NCBI GenBank assembly: GCA_033557465.1
Contig: CM066031.1
Location: forward strand, 1,065,822,444 to 1,065,886,443
Direction: 5' to 3'
Length of the DNA: 64,000 nt
From: Ichthyophis bannanicus
Lineage: Eukaryota; Chordata; Amphibia; Gymnophiona; Ichthyophiidae
Shown: positions 1 through 10,498 of the stretch, piece by piece
Layout of the letters: the number at the start of each line of letters is the position of its first letter
How positions within the stretch are numbered: position 1 is the stretch's first letter
The notes under the pieces: model-generated
What the model was told of the DNA's origin: nothing
Seen by the model: only the letters and a program-made list of their open reading frames with translations
The model's database searches: none
Position numbers and translations under genes: made by a program

Positions 1-622
1 CCCGAACCAACACCCACTCCAAGAAAGTGCTAAACATCTCGAAGTAAGCGCAAGAGATAGAACATCCCATTGGCATACACTTATCAAAGAAATACTCGCC
101 CTGAAAACAGAACCCCAACAAGGGAAAGGACGCCGGATGGACAGGTAACAAACGAAACGCTGATTCGATATCCACTTTCGCCAGTAACGCCGACCGTCCG
201 GCCCCGCGCACCAGCGAAGCCGCCTTGTCGAAGGAAGCATAACGAACCGAACACAACTGACGCGGGATCGAATCATTCACCGAAGCCCCGACGGGACAGG
301 ACAAATTGTGAATCAAGCGGAATTTTCCCGGCTCCTTCTTGGGCACAACACCCAAAGGCGAAATCACCAAGTCAGGAAAAGGCGGCTCCGCAAAGGGGCC
401 CGCCACCCTACCCAACTGCAATTCACTCAACAATTTGTCCTGCACCACAGACGCCCAACGACGCACCGAGGGAGAGTTCCGTGCCGATGGCGCCGACACC
501 ACCCCCCTCACCGGGATGACAAACCCATTTCGAAACCCCACCCCTAAAGTTGCCGTCGGGGATAAAGGCTTAGCCACCCCACCAACGCCTCCACCCGCAC
601 CGGGGAGGGGGCGCGACTGCGC
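1..622 (-). CDS. Ngaro/DIRS-type retrotransposon reverse transcriptase, N-terminal part, runs off the left edge
   Basis: Reading the minus strand from about position 570 down to 1 gives one open frame with the N-terminal landmarks of tyrosine-recombinase (YR) retrotransposon RTs. These are SPLGVVPKKEPGKFRLIH (about 375-318), a SVNDSIPRQLCSVRYASFD block, ALLAKVDIESAFRLLPVHP with the first catalytic aspartate, and PMGCSISCAYFEMFS with the fingers/palm motif. The YxDD box, RNase H and tyrosine recombinase would lie to the left of the window. The order Gag-like ORF1 followed by RT, and the exact motif wording, fit Ngaro better than DIRS1, but the recombinase needed to settle this is not visible. 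The frame begins just after the ORF1 stop at 626, so the two ORFs are adjacent in the usual arrangement for these elements. No stop was seen in the visible part. Confidence 0.85.
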
Positions 623-625
623 CAC

Positions 626-1472
626 TCACTGCCCTTTCGGTGCAGGGGCGGCCATGCCAGAGGCGCCCTTCTTGATACATTTGACCGCGGCATGGGGACC
701 CCCGCACAAGGAACAGACGTGCTGAAAACTTGCAGTCGGGAAAGGGACAGGTGGAACGGTTGAAACGCCAGCATACGTCACCGCTCCCGGCCGGGACTGC
801 CTTTGCAGGCACCCGGCCGCCCCTCCACGAAAGGGCCGTGCTGTCCCCCCCACCGCCCCGACGCCACTCTTGGACCCACCACCCGCGCTCACACTGGACC
901 GCGCCGACATCTGGGTCAACCACAGGTTAATATCCTGCGTGCCCCACGAAAGCGCACGGCTTTCCTCCATCCGATCCCGAAACTTCTCATCGTAGTTAAG
1001 CCAAGACCATCCCTCGTGTGTCTGAGACGCCTCCAGGATGGAATCGGCATACGCCAACAACATCTCATACTGCGACGGATCGTTCTGCCCCCAAACGCTG
1101 GCCAACCGTAAAAAGGAACGCGTCCAATTAACCACGTTACGCGCTACCTTCCTAACCCTCCCGGCCTTCTCGTCTTCCTTCCTCTTTTTCCTGCTTTCAC
1201 CCGAGCGCTTCCGCCCCTCCAGCAAACGGAAGATGTCAATATATCGCCGCTTGCGGATTTTACGCCTAAGCTTCCTAGGTACCCCCACCCATAATTCCGG
1301 CAACGACACCACCGCAGAGGCACCCCCCCCCAACCACAACCACTCCCCCCCCACCACCCGAAAGCCGCCGATCCCCCTTCCTGCCCGACCCCCCGGACGA
1401 ACTACTCGAGACCGACGAAGACAAGGACGAGTCGGAGCTGCAACGACGCCTACACGACCGCCGGTGCTTCTT
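626..1472 (-). CDS. Ngaro-like ORF1 (Gag-like), 3' half
   Basis: Open minus-strand frame ending in TGA at 628-626. It contains a basic segment (PRKLRRKIRKRRYIDIFRLL), then a conserved block with WTRSFLRLASVWG and WGTQDINLWLTQM, and finally a CCHC-like knuckle CSLCGGPHAAVKC near the C-terminus, as expected for a nucleic-acid-binding Gag. I translated back from 1357 to 1472 by hand and found no stop, so the frame is open up to the L1 insertion point at 1472. Across that L1 the same frame continues in 3583-4388. The protein is probably the structural ORF1 of the element whose RT follows at 1-622. Homology is by pattern only. Confidence 0.75.
1460..1472. repeat. Target-site duplication of the L1, left copy
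   Basis: GCCGGTGCTTCTT, identical to 3570-3582. The 13 bp length fits L1 target-primed reverse transcription. Confidence 0.85.
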
Positions 1473-1639
1473 TTTTTTTTTAATTCTTTATTTTCGTTTT
1501 ATAACAACAAAGGAAAGGAAGACATACAGCTAAAAGACAGATACATACATAGAATGTGATACATACACCAAAGTAAACCCCTGCCACCCCCCTCCCCCCT
1601 GCTTCTTCTCTAGAAAACTAATCATTCCCGAAACGGGCG

Positions 1640-2173
1640 TGTACTGACATTATTGTGGTACAAAACCTAACGGTGATCTGAAACATGATGAGTATACATT
1701 AAACAGACATGTCGGAGCAATGAGCAGATTGTACATTATCATTGAGCATCTGCCATTTAGACAAGCGAGAGTGAGTTTGGGCATGAGGAATAGCTCTCCG
1801 AGATATCTGCTCATATTTACTATATAAGCAGACGAGGTTCCACCATTCATTGACAGTAATTCGAGAGCTATCCTTCCAATTCCTCGTGATTAAACATATG
1901 GCTATACCCAGCATGAAATCAAGGAGAAAGCGACCCTTCTTAGGAAGAGAGGGGACCTCCGCCACTGAGCGGAGTCCCACAATCTTCCAAATAGGCGGCC
2001 ACCATGTAAGGTTTAATAGTGAGTTTAAGAGTTTCCTTCGAATTTAAATGCGTTTCTTGGAGGAAAATCAGGTCCGCAGCTTCATGACTTAGATAGCTTA
2101 GGATTTTCTTCCGTTTTATCGGATTATTGATTCCTTTTACGTTCAATGATAAAATCTTACATGGTGCCATCAA
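1640..2173 (-). pseudogene. L1 ORF2 remnant: endonuclease start joined to the C-terminal end
   Basis: The upstream part reads KILSLNVKGINNPIKRKKIL and IFLQETHL, the first motifs of the L1 APE-type endonuclease. Around 2030 this changes abruptly to sequence matching the last about 60 residues of ORF2: RFLLDFMLGIAICLITRNW parallels AFLLNFMIAIALKLI at the end of the 47468-49420 ORF. It is frame-broken. More than a thousand codons, including the RT, are absent between the two parts, so the copy cannot mobilise itself. Confidence 0.75.
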
Positions 2174-2586
2174 TCGGTAATAGACATTTTAGGTAAGGGC
2201 GCTTGAAAACATACAACATAATCAGAATCTGTACAACAATGACATAATCACCGAGTATGCTGGCTAATACACCCCATATTGAAAAGCATGTACCAAAGTA
2301 ACTTAGAGAAGAAGCAAAACCCCCAATGAATATGGCGACCATATGTCTGCGGGAGGAGGCCCTAGAGAGGAAGATAGAGACATAAAAAAAGAAAAGAAAC
2401 ACCAGAGTCCATAATTAACACTGTCTCTGATACTCATCGAGGCTACTATGGGTAGATGGAGTCGGGTCACGGATATCATCAAAATAAGGCAACAAACCGC
2501 CCTCGACAGACTCTTTGCTGAACCGTGGCAAATCCAATATGGCAGGTACAGCGGATATGAGAACACTGGCAGGAATACTCTGGAAG

Positions 2587-3436
2587 TCAGCGCATCAAGT
2601 CGGCTTCTTTAGCATCCAAAAACTCCGCTAGTAGATCAGGGTCCTCAAATGTTCTTGTCTGATTGTGAAGCGTGACTCGGAGCTTGGCCGGGTACATCAG
2701 GCCATAGCGTGCTTGTAGTTGTTGAAGCCTCGGCCGGAATTCCAGAAAGCGCTTTCGGCGATCGACCGTGGGTTTAGCCAAGTCAGGATAGAAGGAGATC
2801 TTGTGGCTCTCAAACTCCATATGGCCCTTTGCCCGAGAGGCACTGAGAATTTGCTCCACATGTTGATATCTCAAAAGTCGAAAGATGATAGGCCGCGGGG
2901 TCTTCCTGTTGAGCGTTATGTTTGTGGGTACACGATGAGCGCGATCGATCTCCAATTCTTTGGTAAAGGTGATTTGGAGCAGGGAAGGGAGGATTTTATA
3001 TAAAAACTCCTTCATGTCTCCCGATTCCGCTCCCTCCGGTATGCCCACTAGTCGTAGGTTGTTGCGGCGCGCTCTATTATTGCCATCTTCCACTTCTTTC
3101 TGCAAGGCCCGCACCTGACGTTCAACTTTGTCGAGTTTGGACAGCCGGACCACATGGGAGTCTAATATGCTCTCCATTTTTGTCCTGACGCGAAGAGAGC
3201 CCCTCTAGCCTGCCTTGCAGTACACCAAGATCTTCCCGCACCGCTCGGAGTGCTTCACCGTTTGACTGCACGAGGTCCTTAACCCCTCTAATCTCTGCGA
3301 GGATTTCCTGCTGCATTTCGGGGCCCTCGCGCAAAGCCAGCCCCTTCTGCGGGGACGGGGGTTCAGTTTTGGAGCGTTTGCCATGAGAAGCCGCTGGAGA
3401 TCCAAATTCCAGGCGCGTAGGTTTGGTCCCCGCCAT
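2587..3436 (-). pseudogene. L1 ORF1 (RNA-binding chaperone), frameshifted
   Basis: The N-terminal piece begins at MAGTKPTRLEF and closely parallels the ORF1 start of the L1 at 53425 (MSVGKQTRLDF). A coiled-coil-like stretch follows. The frame breaks near 3180 and resumes with the coiled coil and then the RRM-like and C-terminal domains: NRARRNNLRLVGIPE, the ELEIDRAHRVP block, and ISFYPDLAKPTVDRRKRF. It terminates at 2587. ORF1p is the trimeric nucleic-acid chaperone of the L1 RNP. At least one frameshift makes this copy non-functional. Confidence 0.85.
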
Positions 3437-3569
3437 CTCACCAATGTGCCCCGGCAAGATCAGAGCAGAAATTCAAGTATGTCCGGTGTTAATTCAGGAT
3501 TCTGAGTAGGCCTCTCGGGAGCCTCAGCGTTATGCGACCATCCCGCTGGACATCGGGCTCCGCCCGACT

Positions 3570-3582
3570 GCCGGTGCTTCTT
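3570..3582. repeat. Target-site duplication of the L1, right copy
   Basis: Second copy of the 13 bp GCCGGTGCTTCTT sequence flanking the L1 at 1473-3569. Confidence 0.85.
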
Positions 3583-4388
3583 GCGCGAAGCCCCCCCCCC
3601 GCCTCCCTTAACGACTCACCCCCTTCACCCATTAACTCACCCGACGAAGCAAGCCGCTCACCAGCCACCGCAAGGTCCTCGCCATCTGCGACGACCAAAT
3701 CCCTGGGACCCCGCTGGGCCGCCTCTGCTGTCAGTCCACGCTGCGACTCTGCTCCAGCCGGGGAACTCACCCAGCTCTCGCCGCGAGCCGTGCCCACTGG
3801 CCAAGACTGTGCCATCAACGAGCCCTGCGGAGACAAAAAAGGAAAAACAGGGGGGGAGACCGACACTGGCCATGCCGGCGGCCAAGCACCCCCCAAACCC
3901 GCCCGGGAGGTACCCTGCCCCCAGACATCCACTGCTCCCAAGGGGAAGCCCCCCCCGGCGAGCCAAAGCCCCCCTGGCCTGAGAACCACCCCGCAGGCCC
4001 ACCGCAGCTCGCAACCCAAGGCGCCCCATCGGCCGCAACCCACCCCAGGGCTCAGCGCCCCAAAGTCCCCCCCTGCCCCCCCAACAGCCCCCACCCCGGC
4101 CCCCCCTACAGCCCCCACCCCTGCCCCCCCACAAACATCCCCCACCTCTCCAGGCCCCAGCAACCCCTCTCCAACCCCCTGCAAACCACAGGGAGGGAGG
4201 GAACCCCCCCTGCCTTTCCGGCCACGCACCCCAGCACAACGGCCTTTCTCTCCCCTTCCTCCTGCTGCAGCACCCCTCGTCCCCCCCTCACCAACTTGCC
4301 TGGGCCTCACCGCGCCCCCCCGCGATCCGGACCCCCGCCCCGCAGCCTTTTTCGGGGCCAAGCCCCCAGCCTTCGCCCTGCCAGGCAT
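3583..4388 (-). CDS. Ngaro-like ORF1, 5' half, separated by an L1 insertion
   Basis: Minus-strand frame starting at an ATG (4388-4386) and open down to the L1 junction at 3583. The composition is very rich in Gly, Ala, Arg and Pro, so the protein is low complexity and no domain can be named. If the L1 and one copy of its 13 bp TSD (1473-3582) are removed, codon phase here (first codon base congruent to 2 modulo 3) runs directly into the phase of the 626-1472 frame. The combined ORF would be about 550 codons. That phase match supports it being the N-terminal part of ORF1, although the extreme GC content also keeps the opposite strand open and weakens the argument from ORF length alone. Confidence 0.55.
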
Positions 4389-4399
4389 CCCACGAATAA

Positions 4400-4832
4400 T
4401 TTAATTATGTATTTAATGTTTTGTTCCGCTTTTCTTTTTTTTTTTTTTTTTTGTTTACCCCGCCGCACCGGCAACCCCCAAAAGCACAGACCGTCTCCCA
4501 CTGAATGCCAGCACACTCACCCAGCCGACACACCGCTCAGCCCGGGAACCACCAAGCCACGAGGTGAGGAAGACGCCGTCACCGAAGCAGCCTCCGCGCG
4601 ACTGACCACGCGGAGGCTGCTCGGCCCCGATCCCCCCTCGCGCCCAAACCCTCAAGGCGCTAATTGGCTCCCGCAGGTCCTGACCCACAGGAGCCAATCA
4701 GTTTAAAGGACGCGCGCTCGCGCCCGACTGGGCCGAGCGCACACGTCCTAACCAGGCCGCGCACAGGGTCCCCGCGCCGGGCCGCGCGCCCGGTTAGTAG
4801 CGGCCGCCGGGACCCTGCCCGCGGCCTTGGAA
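4400..4832. repeat. GC-rich terminal region of the Ngaro-like element with nested inverted repeats
   Basis: Contains a T run (4434-4452) and three stem-forming repeats. The first is a perfect 12 bp stem, GCAGCCTCCGCG at 4587-4598 with its complement at 4609-4620. The second is ATTGGCTCC at 4663-4671 with its complement at 4690-4698. The third is an 18 bp arm at 4755-4772 pairing with 4809-4826 (16 of 18). The GC-rich sequence stops sharply near 4832, where an L2 RT frame begins, so this is probably the 5' terminus of the element. Ngaro elements have split direct repeats; the partner copy would lie left of the window. Confidence 0.5.
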
Positions 4833-5784
4833 TTATAGTATTTTTAATGTGGGTTTCCATTGTAAGATGTGTATCTAAGATAACACCTAGATATCTTATT
4901 TCGTTTTTTACTTTAATTTCTTGGTCTTGTAGTATTATGTGAGTTGGAGGGATAAATGATTGATTTTTTGTTACGATTAGGACTTCTGTTTTAGTATGAT
5001 TTATGTGGAGATTTTGAGTTTTTAGCCATATTGTGATTTCGTTATAGCAGTCTGATAGGAGTTGTAACGGTAGGTTAGGGATCGTAAATGGGATGTACAT
5101 CATGATATCATCCGCATAGAGGTGATATTGTATTCCAAATTTCTTAAAGATATTGCAGACCGGTTTTATGTAAATATTGAAAAGTAGGGCTGATAGTGCT
5201 GAACCTTGTGGTAAACCTATTTCTTGCTTATATGTAGTGGAGGTTTGATTGCCTATTCTTACATTTTGCGTTCTGTTGTTTAAATAGGAGGTGAACCATT
5301 TATGTACTGTAGAGTTTATGCCTATCTGACGTAGGTTTTTGAGCATTAATGAGTGATGTACACTATCAAAAGCTGCTGATATGTCAATGAAAAGGAGGAT
5401 GAAAGCCTGTTTGTGATTGTCGATTCCTCTTAGGAGAGTATCGAATAATACTGTTAGAAGTGTTTCTACACCGTGGCGTGGTCGAAATCCATATTGTTGC
5501 TCATCAAGTGGATAAGATGCGTCTATGTATTCCTGTGTCTGTAATTGCACTACTTTTTCAATTATTTTGGCCAAAAATGGTATGCTAGAAATGGGCCTGT
5601 AAGATACTGGAGATGTTTTGTCTAGATTGCAATTCTTTAGGATTGGGCGTATTTGTGCATGTTTAAGCGAGGGTGGGAGGTAACCTTGGGTTAATGAAAG
5701 GTTGACTATTGGGAGAATGTAGGATAGTAGTGTAGGCAGTGTGTTTTTTATCCAAGATACTGGGCATGGATCTAAATATGAAGT
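4833..5784 (-). pseudogene. L2-type LINE reverse transcriptase fragment
   Basis: Minus-strand frame with the RT order intact: PVSYRPISSIPFLAKIIEKV, QQYGFRPRHGVETLL, LLFIDISAAFDSVHHSLML (catalytic Asp), the GLPQGSALSALLFNIY loop, HLYADDIMMY (YADD catalytic box) and EIRYLGVILD. No stops occur in this span. Its 3' side is cut at 4832 by the GC-rich end of the Ngaro-like element, and its 5' side ends near 5784 against an L1 fragment of opposite orientation. The open frame suggests a fairly recent copy interrupted by the Ngaro-like insertion. The rest of the element would lie left of the window. Confidence 0.85.
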
Positions 5785-6160
5785 GGCCAGGTGTGAAATA
5801 GCTACATACTGGAATAAATCCACCCTACCAGGATTTGCTAGTTATAAGCAAAGGCTTGCAGACCTTTATAAGCTTCATAAGTTGACAGCTTTAAAAAGAG
5901 GACGGGGAGGGGGGACAAGATTAAATGAAGTTGGAACTGTGTATTGCAAGGGGAGGATGAGATGTAAAGCATTCAGGGGAGGAAAATCCTGGCTACATGA
6001 GAAGTATAAGATCACAGCAGGAGGAATAGTCTCGATGTGACATAACAGTGGGAGAGAGGGGGATATTTGAAGTTGTAAGGTTGGCAAGGACTTCGGCCCC
6101 ATGTTATGATTGTATTATATTAAAAAAAGTTTCAATAAAGATTTAAAATTTTAAAAAAAT
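5785..6160 (+). mobile_element. L1 3' end fragment (ORF2 C-terminus and 3' UTR)
   Basis: Plus-strand frame with KLHKLTALKRGR, typical of the extreme C-terminus of L1 ORF2. It is followed by a 3' UTR and a tail with TTTCAATAAAG and an A-rich end (6121-6160). It is 5'-truncated by the neighbouring L2. Confidence 0.65.
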
Positions 6161-6424
6161 GAAATTACAGCTGTACTATTAGTAAACTATCATTAAAATT
6201 GTCTATAGTGGTATCATGTGACGAGTTTAGAGTGAGCAGATGTCTGTAGAAGAGGCTCCTATAAGTTTCTCTTCTAAAATCGGTATTTCAAGTGGTGAAG
6301 CAGCAGAAAAATCGCTTCTAGTGTAATCAGAGGAGCTACTGAGAGTGCTGAGCTGAGTGGAGTGGAAAATCGACTCAAAGATGGGGGGCTGGAAGATACC
6401 AATACAACCTACAATATTTCTGCT
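6161..6424. other. Unassigned intervening sequence
   Basis: No coding frame or repeat structure recognised before the SINE-type tail that follows. Confidence 0.3.
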
Positions 6425-6490
6425 CCCGGTGAAAAGCGGGATATAAATGCAGTTAAATAAAATAAATAAATAAAATAAATAAAATAAATT
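6425..6490 (+). repeat. SINE/L2-type 3' tail
   Basis: CCGGTGAAAAGCGGGATATA followed by AAATAAA repeats. It matches the tail of the SINE at 52622-52911 read on the minus strand. Only the tail is recognisable. Confidence 0.55.
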
Positions 6491-6534
6491 GGTACCAAGG
6501 CGGCATCAAGGAGTGCTGGCCCAGTGTATAGTAT

Positions 6535-6840
6535 GTATTTATTTTATTTATTTATTTAACACTCATTTATATACCGCAACTTCCAAAGTTCAGTTGCGGT
6601 GTACAATTAACAACAATTAACAAAGCGCAGTTTGTTTTACATAGAACATCTTAAAAATTTTACATTGAACATCATAAGTTAAACAGAGCAACGAGTAATA
6701 AACTAAACAGTATATTTAAGCTAGAGCATTGTGAGTAACAATTAACTAACAAATGTAATGTCTAAAACAGCATAAGACAGTACATAACATATGCAACTAT
6801 ATACATGTGGAGGTATTTGGGTATAAGAGCTTGGATCATC
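6535..6840 (-). repeat. L2-type LINE 3' end, fragment
   Basis: On the minus strand it ends in GCGGTATATAAATGAGTG and AAATAAA repeats, the tail type shared by the L2 copies and SINEs of this window. The body (6600-6840) is A/T rich and non-coding. Confidence 0.4.
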
Positions 6841-6852
6841 GTTTCGTATAAG

Positions 6853-7870
6853 CTATATGTATTGTCCATTTAGAAGGTGGGTATGTACTTCCGGCCGCAA
6901 CCACCAAAGAAGAGCCTGACTCACCTCCTGCAGACAACGTAGCTGGCGAGATAACGCATCCCGCTGAGGAGACCAACGCCGAAGAAGCGCGCTCTGTAAC
7001 GGCCACATATGAGCCCTGGCCCATGGCACTAACTCGATCATCGCCGCCATCGTCCAGAGCAATTGAAGATAATGCCACGCGGTCTGCGCCGATTTTGCTA
7101 GAAACCACCTCACGAGCTCTCGCAACCCCTGAGCCCGCTGGGCTGGCAGAAACACCGCTGCTCTGCTGTGTCTCGAAACGCGCCCCCAAGTATTCCAAGA
7201 CTGTGAGGGAACCAGGTTGCTCTTTGCAAAGTTGACCACCCAGCCCAGGGATTCCAACATCTCCACCACTCGAGTGGTGGCCGCGGTACTTTCCTCCTGC
7301 GACTTTGCTCGAATTAACCAATCGTCCAAGTAGGGATGCACCAGCACCCCTTCTTTGCGGAGCGCCGCCGCCACTACAACCATGATCTTGGTGAATGTTT
7401 GAGGTGCTGTAGCCAGACTGAACGGCAGCGCTTGAAACTGAAAATGCCCCATTGGAACCGCAAAGCGTAGGAACCTTTGGTGCTCCCTTCAAACTGGGAT
7501 ATGGAGATATGCTTCCGTTAGATCCAGCGAGGTCAGGTATTCCCCTGCCCTGACCGCCGCTATGACGGACCGCAGCGTCTCCATATGGAAATGCGTGACC
7601 CGGAGACACCGATTTACCCTTTTTAAGTCCAGAATTGGTCAAAAGGTGCCCTCTTTCTTCGGCACTACAAAGTAGATGGAGTATCGACCGCACCCACATT
7701 GATCTACAGGAATGGGTACCACTGCCTTGAGTTGCAGCAGCCGCTGCAGGGTTTCCGAGACCGCCCGAAACTTTAGCGGAGCTCTGCAAGGAGACTGCAC
7801 AAAGGAATCTAACACGAGCCGATGCAGTTCTAACGCCTATCCCTCTCGAATGATTTCTAGGACTCACTGG
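6853..7870 (-). pseudogene. DIRS1-like RT/RNase H
   Basis: The frame 7452-6853 reads MGHFQFQALPFSLATAPQTF and then VLVHPYLDDWLIRA, the palm motif and the YLDD catalytic box of DIRS1-type RTs. A connection/RNase H region (MLESLGWVVNFAKSNL) follows, and the frame ends with LLNGQYI. Upstream, the finger motifs (VPKKEGTF, METLRSVIAAVRAGEYLTSLDL) can be read only by changing frame within 7467-7700, so at least one frameshift is present. The long 343-residue frame over the same span is a shadow frame. Confidence 0.8.
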
Positions 7871-7881
7871 TCTGACGTAAT

Positions 7882-9522
7882 TTAGACCCAGGTGGGGTAA
7901 AACGCACGCAATCGACCTCCGACCGGGGTCACCGCCACTTGAGTCCGCCTCATTTCACTGTGACTTCTTAATGGCCGAGGACTGGTAGAGGGCAAAACCT
8001 CTACCGGCCCCTCGAAAGCCGCGAAACCCCTGGTTTCTAGTTGGGAACCGCCCTCGCTGCGATTGGATAAAGCGGGAGGCCCAAAATCTACAAAAATCCC
8101 TGGGAACCCCCCGGGACCCCGCAGCACTCTGTCCTTGCTTAGGCTTATCCTCCGGAAGGCGACCCCCTTTGGACTCACCTAGATCCTTGACCAGCTTCTC
8201 CAAATCTTCTCCAAACAAAAGCTTACCCCTAAAGGGCAGCTTGCTGAGGCAAGCCTTAGAGGAAGAGTCCGCCGCCCAATTACGCAGCCAGAGGTACCGT
8301 TGAGCCGCTACCACGGAGGCCATACTCTTAGCAATGCCGCGGATGAGATCATAATGAATATCCGCCAAATACGTGGTTCCGGATTCTAGGCACGCTACGT
8401 CCTCTACCTGCTCTCCCAAGTGATCCCTGCAATCGCTGAGACCACCGCAAACAGCCTCTCGCCACCCACGCCCTCGCTATCAAGGCCTGCATTGAGAGGG
8501 CACAAACATCAAACACCTGCTTCAACAATGTATCCAATTTTCTGTCTTGTACATCCTTCAGCGCCGCGGCCCCTTCCACCGGAATCGTAGTCTTTTTAGT
8601 AACCGCCGATACCACCGCATCTACCTTGGGCGAACGAAACAGTTCTCTATCCTGATTGGACAATGGATACAGCTGCGTCAAGGCACAGGACCCTTTTAGA
8701 GTCGACTCTGGCAAATCCCACTCTTCCTGAATCATGCTCCGAAATACTCTATGAACAGAAAAGACCCTATGGGACGTACGAACCGCCTGCAACAACGGAT
8801 CCTCCAAGGACTCCTCCGCCACTCCTTCCGAGGGCATATTCAACGTCTTAAGGGTCTCGGCAATCAAGGCTGACAACTCTTCTCGTCGAAACACCCTGAC
8901 TACCCTGCTCTGCTGCTCTGAGTCAGGCAGCTCTCCTTCCTCCAACTCTTCCCCCGAGAGTTCTTCCATCTCCGAGTCCAGGCTCCCTAGACCTTCTCTG
9001 ATGCGAAACGGAGGGCTATCCTCCCCAGCCACCCTGCTCCTCTTGGCCGGAGGAACGCCCTCCGCAGTCTGATCCAAAGATTCCTGGTGCTTTTGCTGAA
9101 GTGACCCCAGAGGAGGAGCCGCCAGCGCGGGCTGCAACAAAGCAAATGCCTGCTGCATGAGGGAAAAGAAATCTGGTGGGATCGCTGGCACAGGCCCCCC
9201 TAGGCTCTGCTCCCGAGACCTGGAAGACCCCTCCCCAGATGACAACCCCGGCAGTGGTTCCGTGGGATCAAGGAGTGGGGGCAAGCCGTCTGGCTCCTTC
9301 TGGCGGCACCGCCCCCCAATCCCTTGAGGACCCCTCTGTCAGTCTCTCCATAACCTGTGCTTGACGAGTGCGAGCCCCACACACCCCTGAGTCCAGCACC
9401 GTGCCCTTTTTCACACCACAAACTAAACACCTGGGCTTCGCCGGCATACCAGCACAATGCCGCGGTTCTACCACCGCAGACCCCAGACAAAGAGCATAAT
9501 TGAGGAGAACCCCCTCCGGCAA
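7882..9522 (-). pseudogene. DIRS1-like Gag (ORF1), frameshifted
   Basis: Three overlapping minus frames together make a DIRS Gag. The N-terminal part (9522-9268) has a small zinc-binding-like cluster, CLVCGVKKG, followed by DSGVCGARTRQAQVMERL. The middle part (9284-8430) is acidic (EELSGEELEEGELPDSEQQ) followed by LPESTLKGSCALTQLYPLS. The C-terminal part (8419-7955) has the conserved AAQRYLWLRNWAADSSSKAC and LPFRGKLLFGEDLEK blocks and a Gly/Arg/Phe-rich tail. Frameshifts near 9275 and 8420 break it. Gag presumably packages the element RNA. Confidence 0.75.
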
Positions 9523-9569
9523 GCAGACCCCAGCCTCTGGCGTCTCTGCCAGCTGCAGGACCCCGCCTT

Positions 9570-10495
9570 CGCTTTATTTTTTTTATTTATTTATTTTTTC
9601 AGATCGCGTCCTTCACCAAAAGCCCTTTGGCCAAGTTACAGCAGTCTCAGGCAACAGCGAAGCTGCCAATCGACAAAAACGCAAAGAAAAGCAAAAAGAA
9701 AGGCAAAAAGAAACTTAAACTTAAAGACTTAAAAACGCGGTTTGTCTTTAAAATGGCCGCCGCCACATTTCCCGCGCTGAAACACGTGGCGGATCCTCCC
9801 TCCTTAAAAAACCACTCCGTGAACCTCTCCCCAAGAAAATCAGTAAAATAGCACTTACCAGCCCAAACCCTCACTGAACTCAAGCCCCGGTGAAGAGAAA
9901 GTCTGCAGCCGCGTCGGAGCTCAGCCGGACTGCGGCTTCCGCTCCGGCGCCATCCTTCCCCTGAGGGAAATGTTGCCTTTCGCCCCTGATCGCCTTGCTG
10001 GAGGGTGGTTCCTGCAATGAGGCCTACTACCTGCTCCGCACCCTTAATTGTGGGTTTGGGAGCAGGGAGGCTGACAGAGAAAGAGGCTGAACACTTCCCC
10101 TCCAATGCTCGTTTAGACAACGGGGAAAGAAAGGGGCGGAGGAGGGGGGAGAAAAAACAAGAGAGAGAGATGGAGCCAAATAAAGGAATCCCCAGCTAAG
10201 GCACTGCTCCTGCAAAACAAATAGAAAAAGGTAAATAGAACCAAAAGAAACCAAATACCCCTTAAAAATTTTAAAGGGACCTAACAAGCCTAGCTCTGCT
10301 TAGTTGTTCTAACTGAGCCCAGGTCCAGGCTCAGAATCTCCTTCAGCTGCTTGGAGACTGAAAGTACTGGAGAAAGGGGGCGGTCCTTGCCTACTTATAC
10401 TAGTGCCAGCAAAGCGATGATGTCTTTCAGTCTCCAAGGCTGCTGGAGGAGATTCTAAACTCTATGGTTCCGGGACTGGACTAGAGGGACGCAAA
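9570..10495. repeat. DIRS1-like 5' terminal region with a hairpin
   Basis: Non-coding. It contains an inverted repeat of about 32 bp (10333-10364 with 10424-10456) whose arms read AGAATCTCCTTCAGCTGC and the near complement. A shorter outer hairpin, CTATGGTTCC (10462-10471), pairs with GGAACCATAG (10496-10505), and its last bases belong to the CR1 target. This is consistent with a DIRS inverted terminal repeat. Confidence 0.55.
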
Positions 10496-10498
10496 GGA

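Larger units (their letters stand above)
1473..3569 (-). mobile_element. L1 LINE with a large internal ORF2 deletion
   Basis: Minus-strand L1 inserted in the Ngaro ORF1. The plus-strand T run at 1471-1482 is its poly(A) tail, and the 13 bp sequence GCCGGTGCTTCTT occurs at both ends (1460-1472 and 3570-3582) as the TSD. Inside are a decayed ORF1 (2587-3436), the first part of the ORF2 endonuclease (about 2030-2173) and the extreme ORF2 C-terminus (about 1640-2000). The rest of the endonuclease and the whole RT are missing, so the copy is about 2.1 kb instead of the 5-6 kb of its relative at 47044-53555. Confidence 0.85.
6850..10495 (-). mobile_element. DIRS1-like tyrosine-recombinase retrotransposon, 3' truncated
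   Basis: Minus-strand element with a Gag-like region (7882-9522), an RT/RNase H region (6853-7870) and a non-coding 5' terminal region (9570-10495) rich in inverted repeats. The methyltransferase-like and tyrosine recombinase regions that normally follow RT/RH are absent: homology ends abruptly near 6850. The right end meets a CR1 RT frame at about 10496-10505 without an obvious TSD, as expected for recombinase-mediated integration. Confidence 0.8.

Noticed and set aside
3532..4404. 290-codon proline-rich ORF on the plus strand
   Set aside because: Opposite-strand shadow of the GC-rich Ngaro ORF1. Low complexity and no motifs.
6836..7867. 343-codon minus-strand ORF
   Set aside because: Shadow frame over the DIRS RT. 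The RT motifs (YLDD) are in the other minus frame.
9647..10120. 157-codon minus-strand ORF in the DIRS 5' region
   Set aside because: No homology or motif; lies in the non-coding terminal region.
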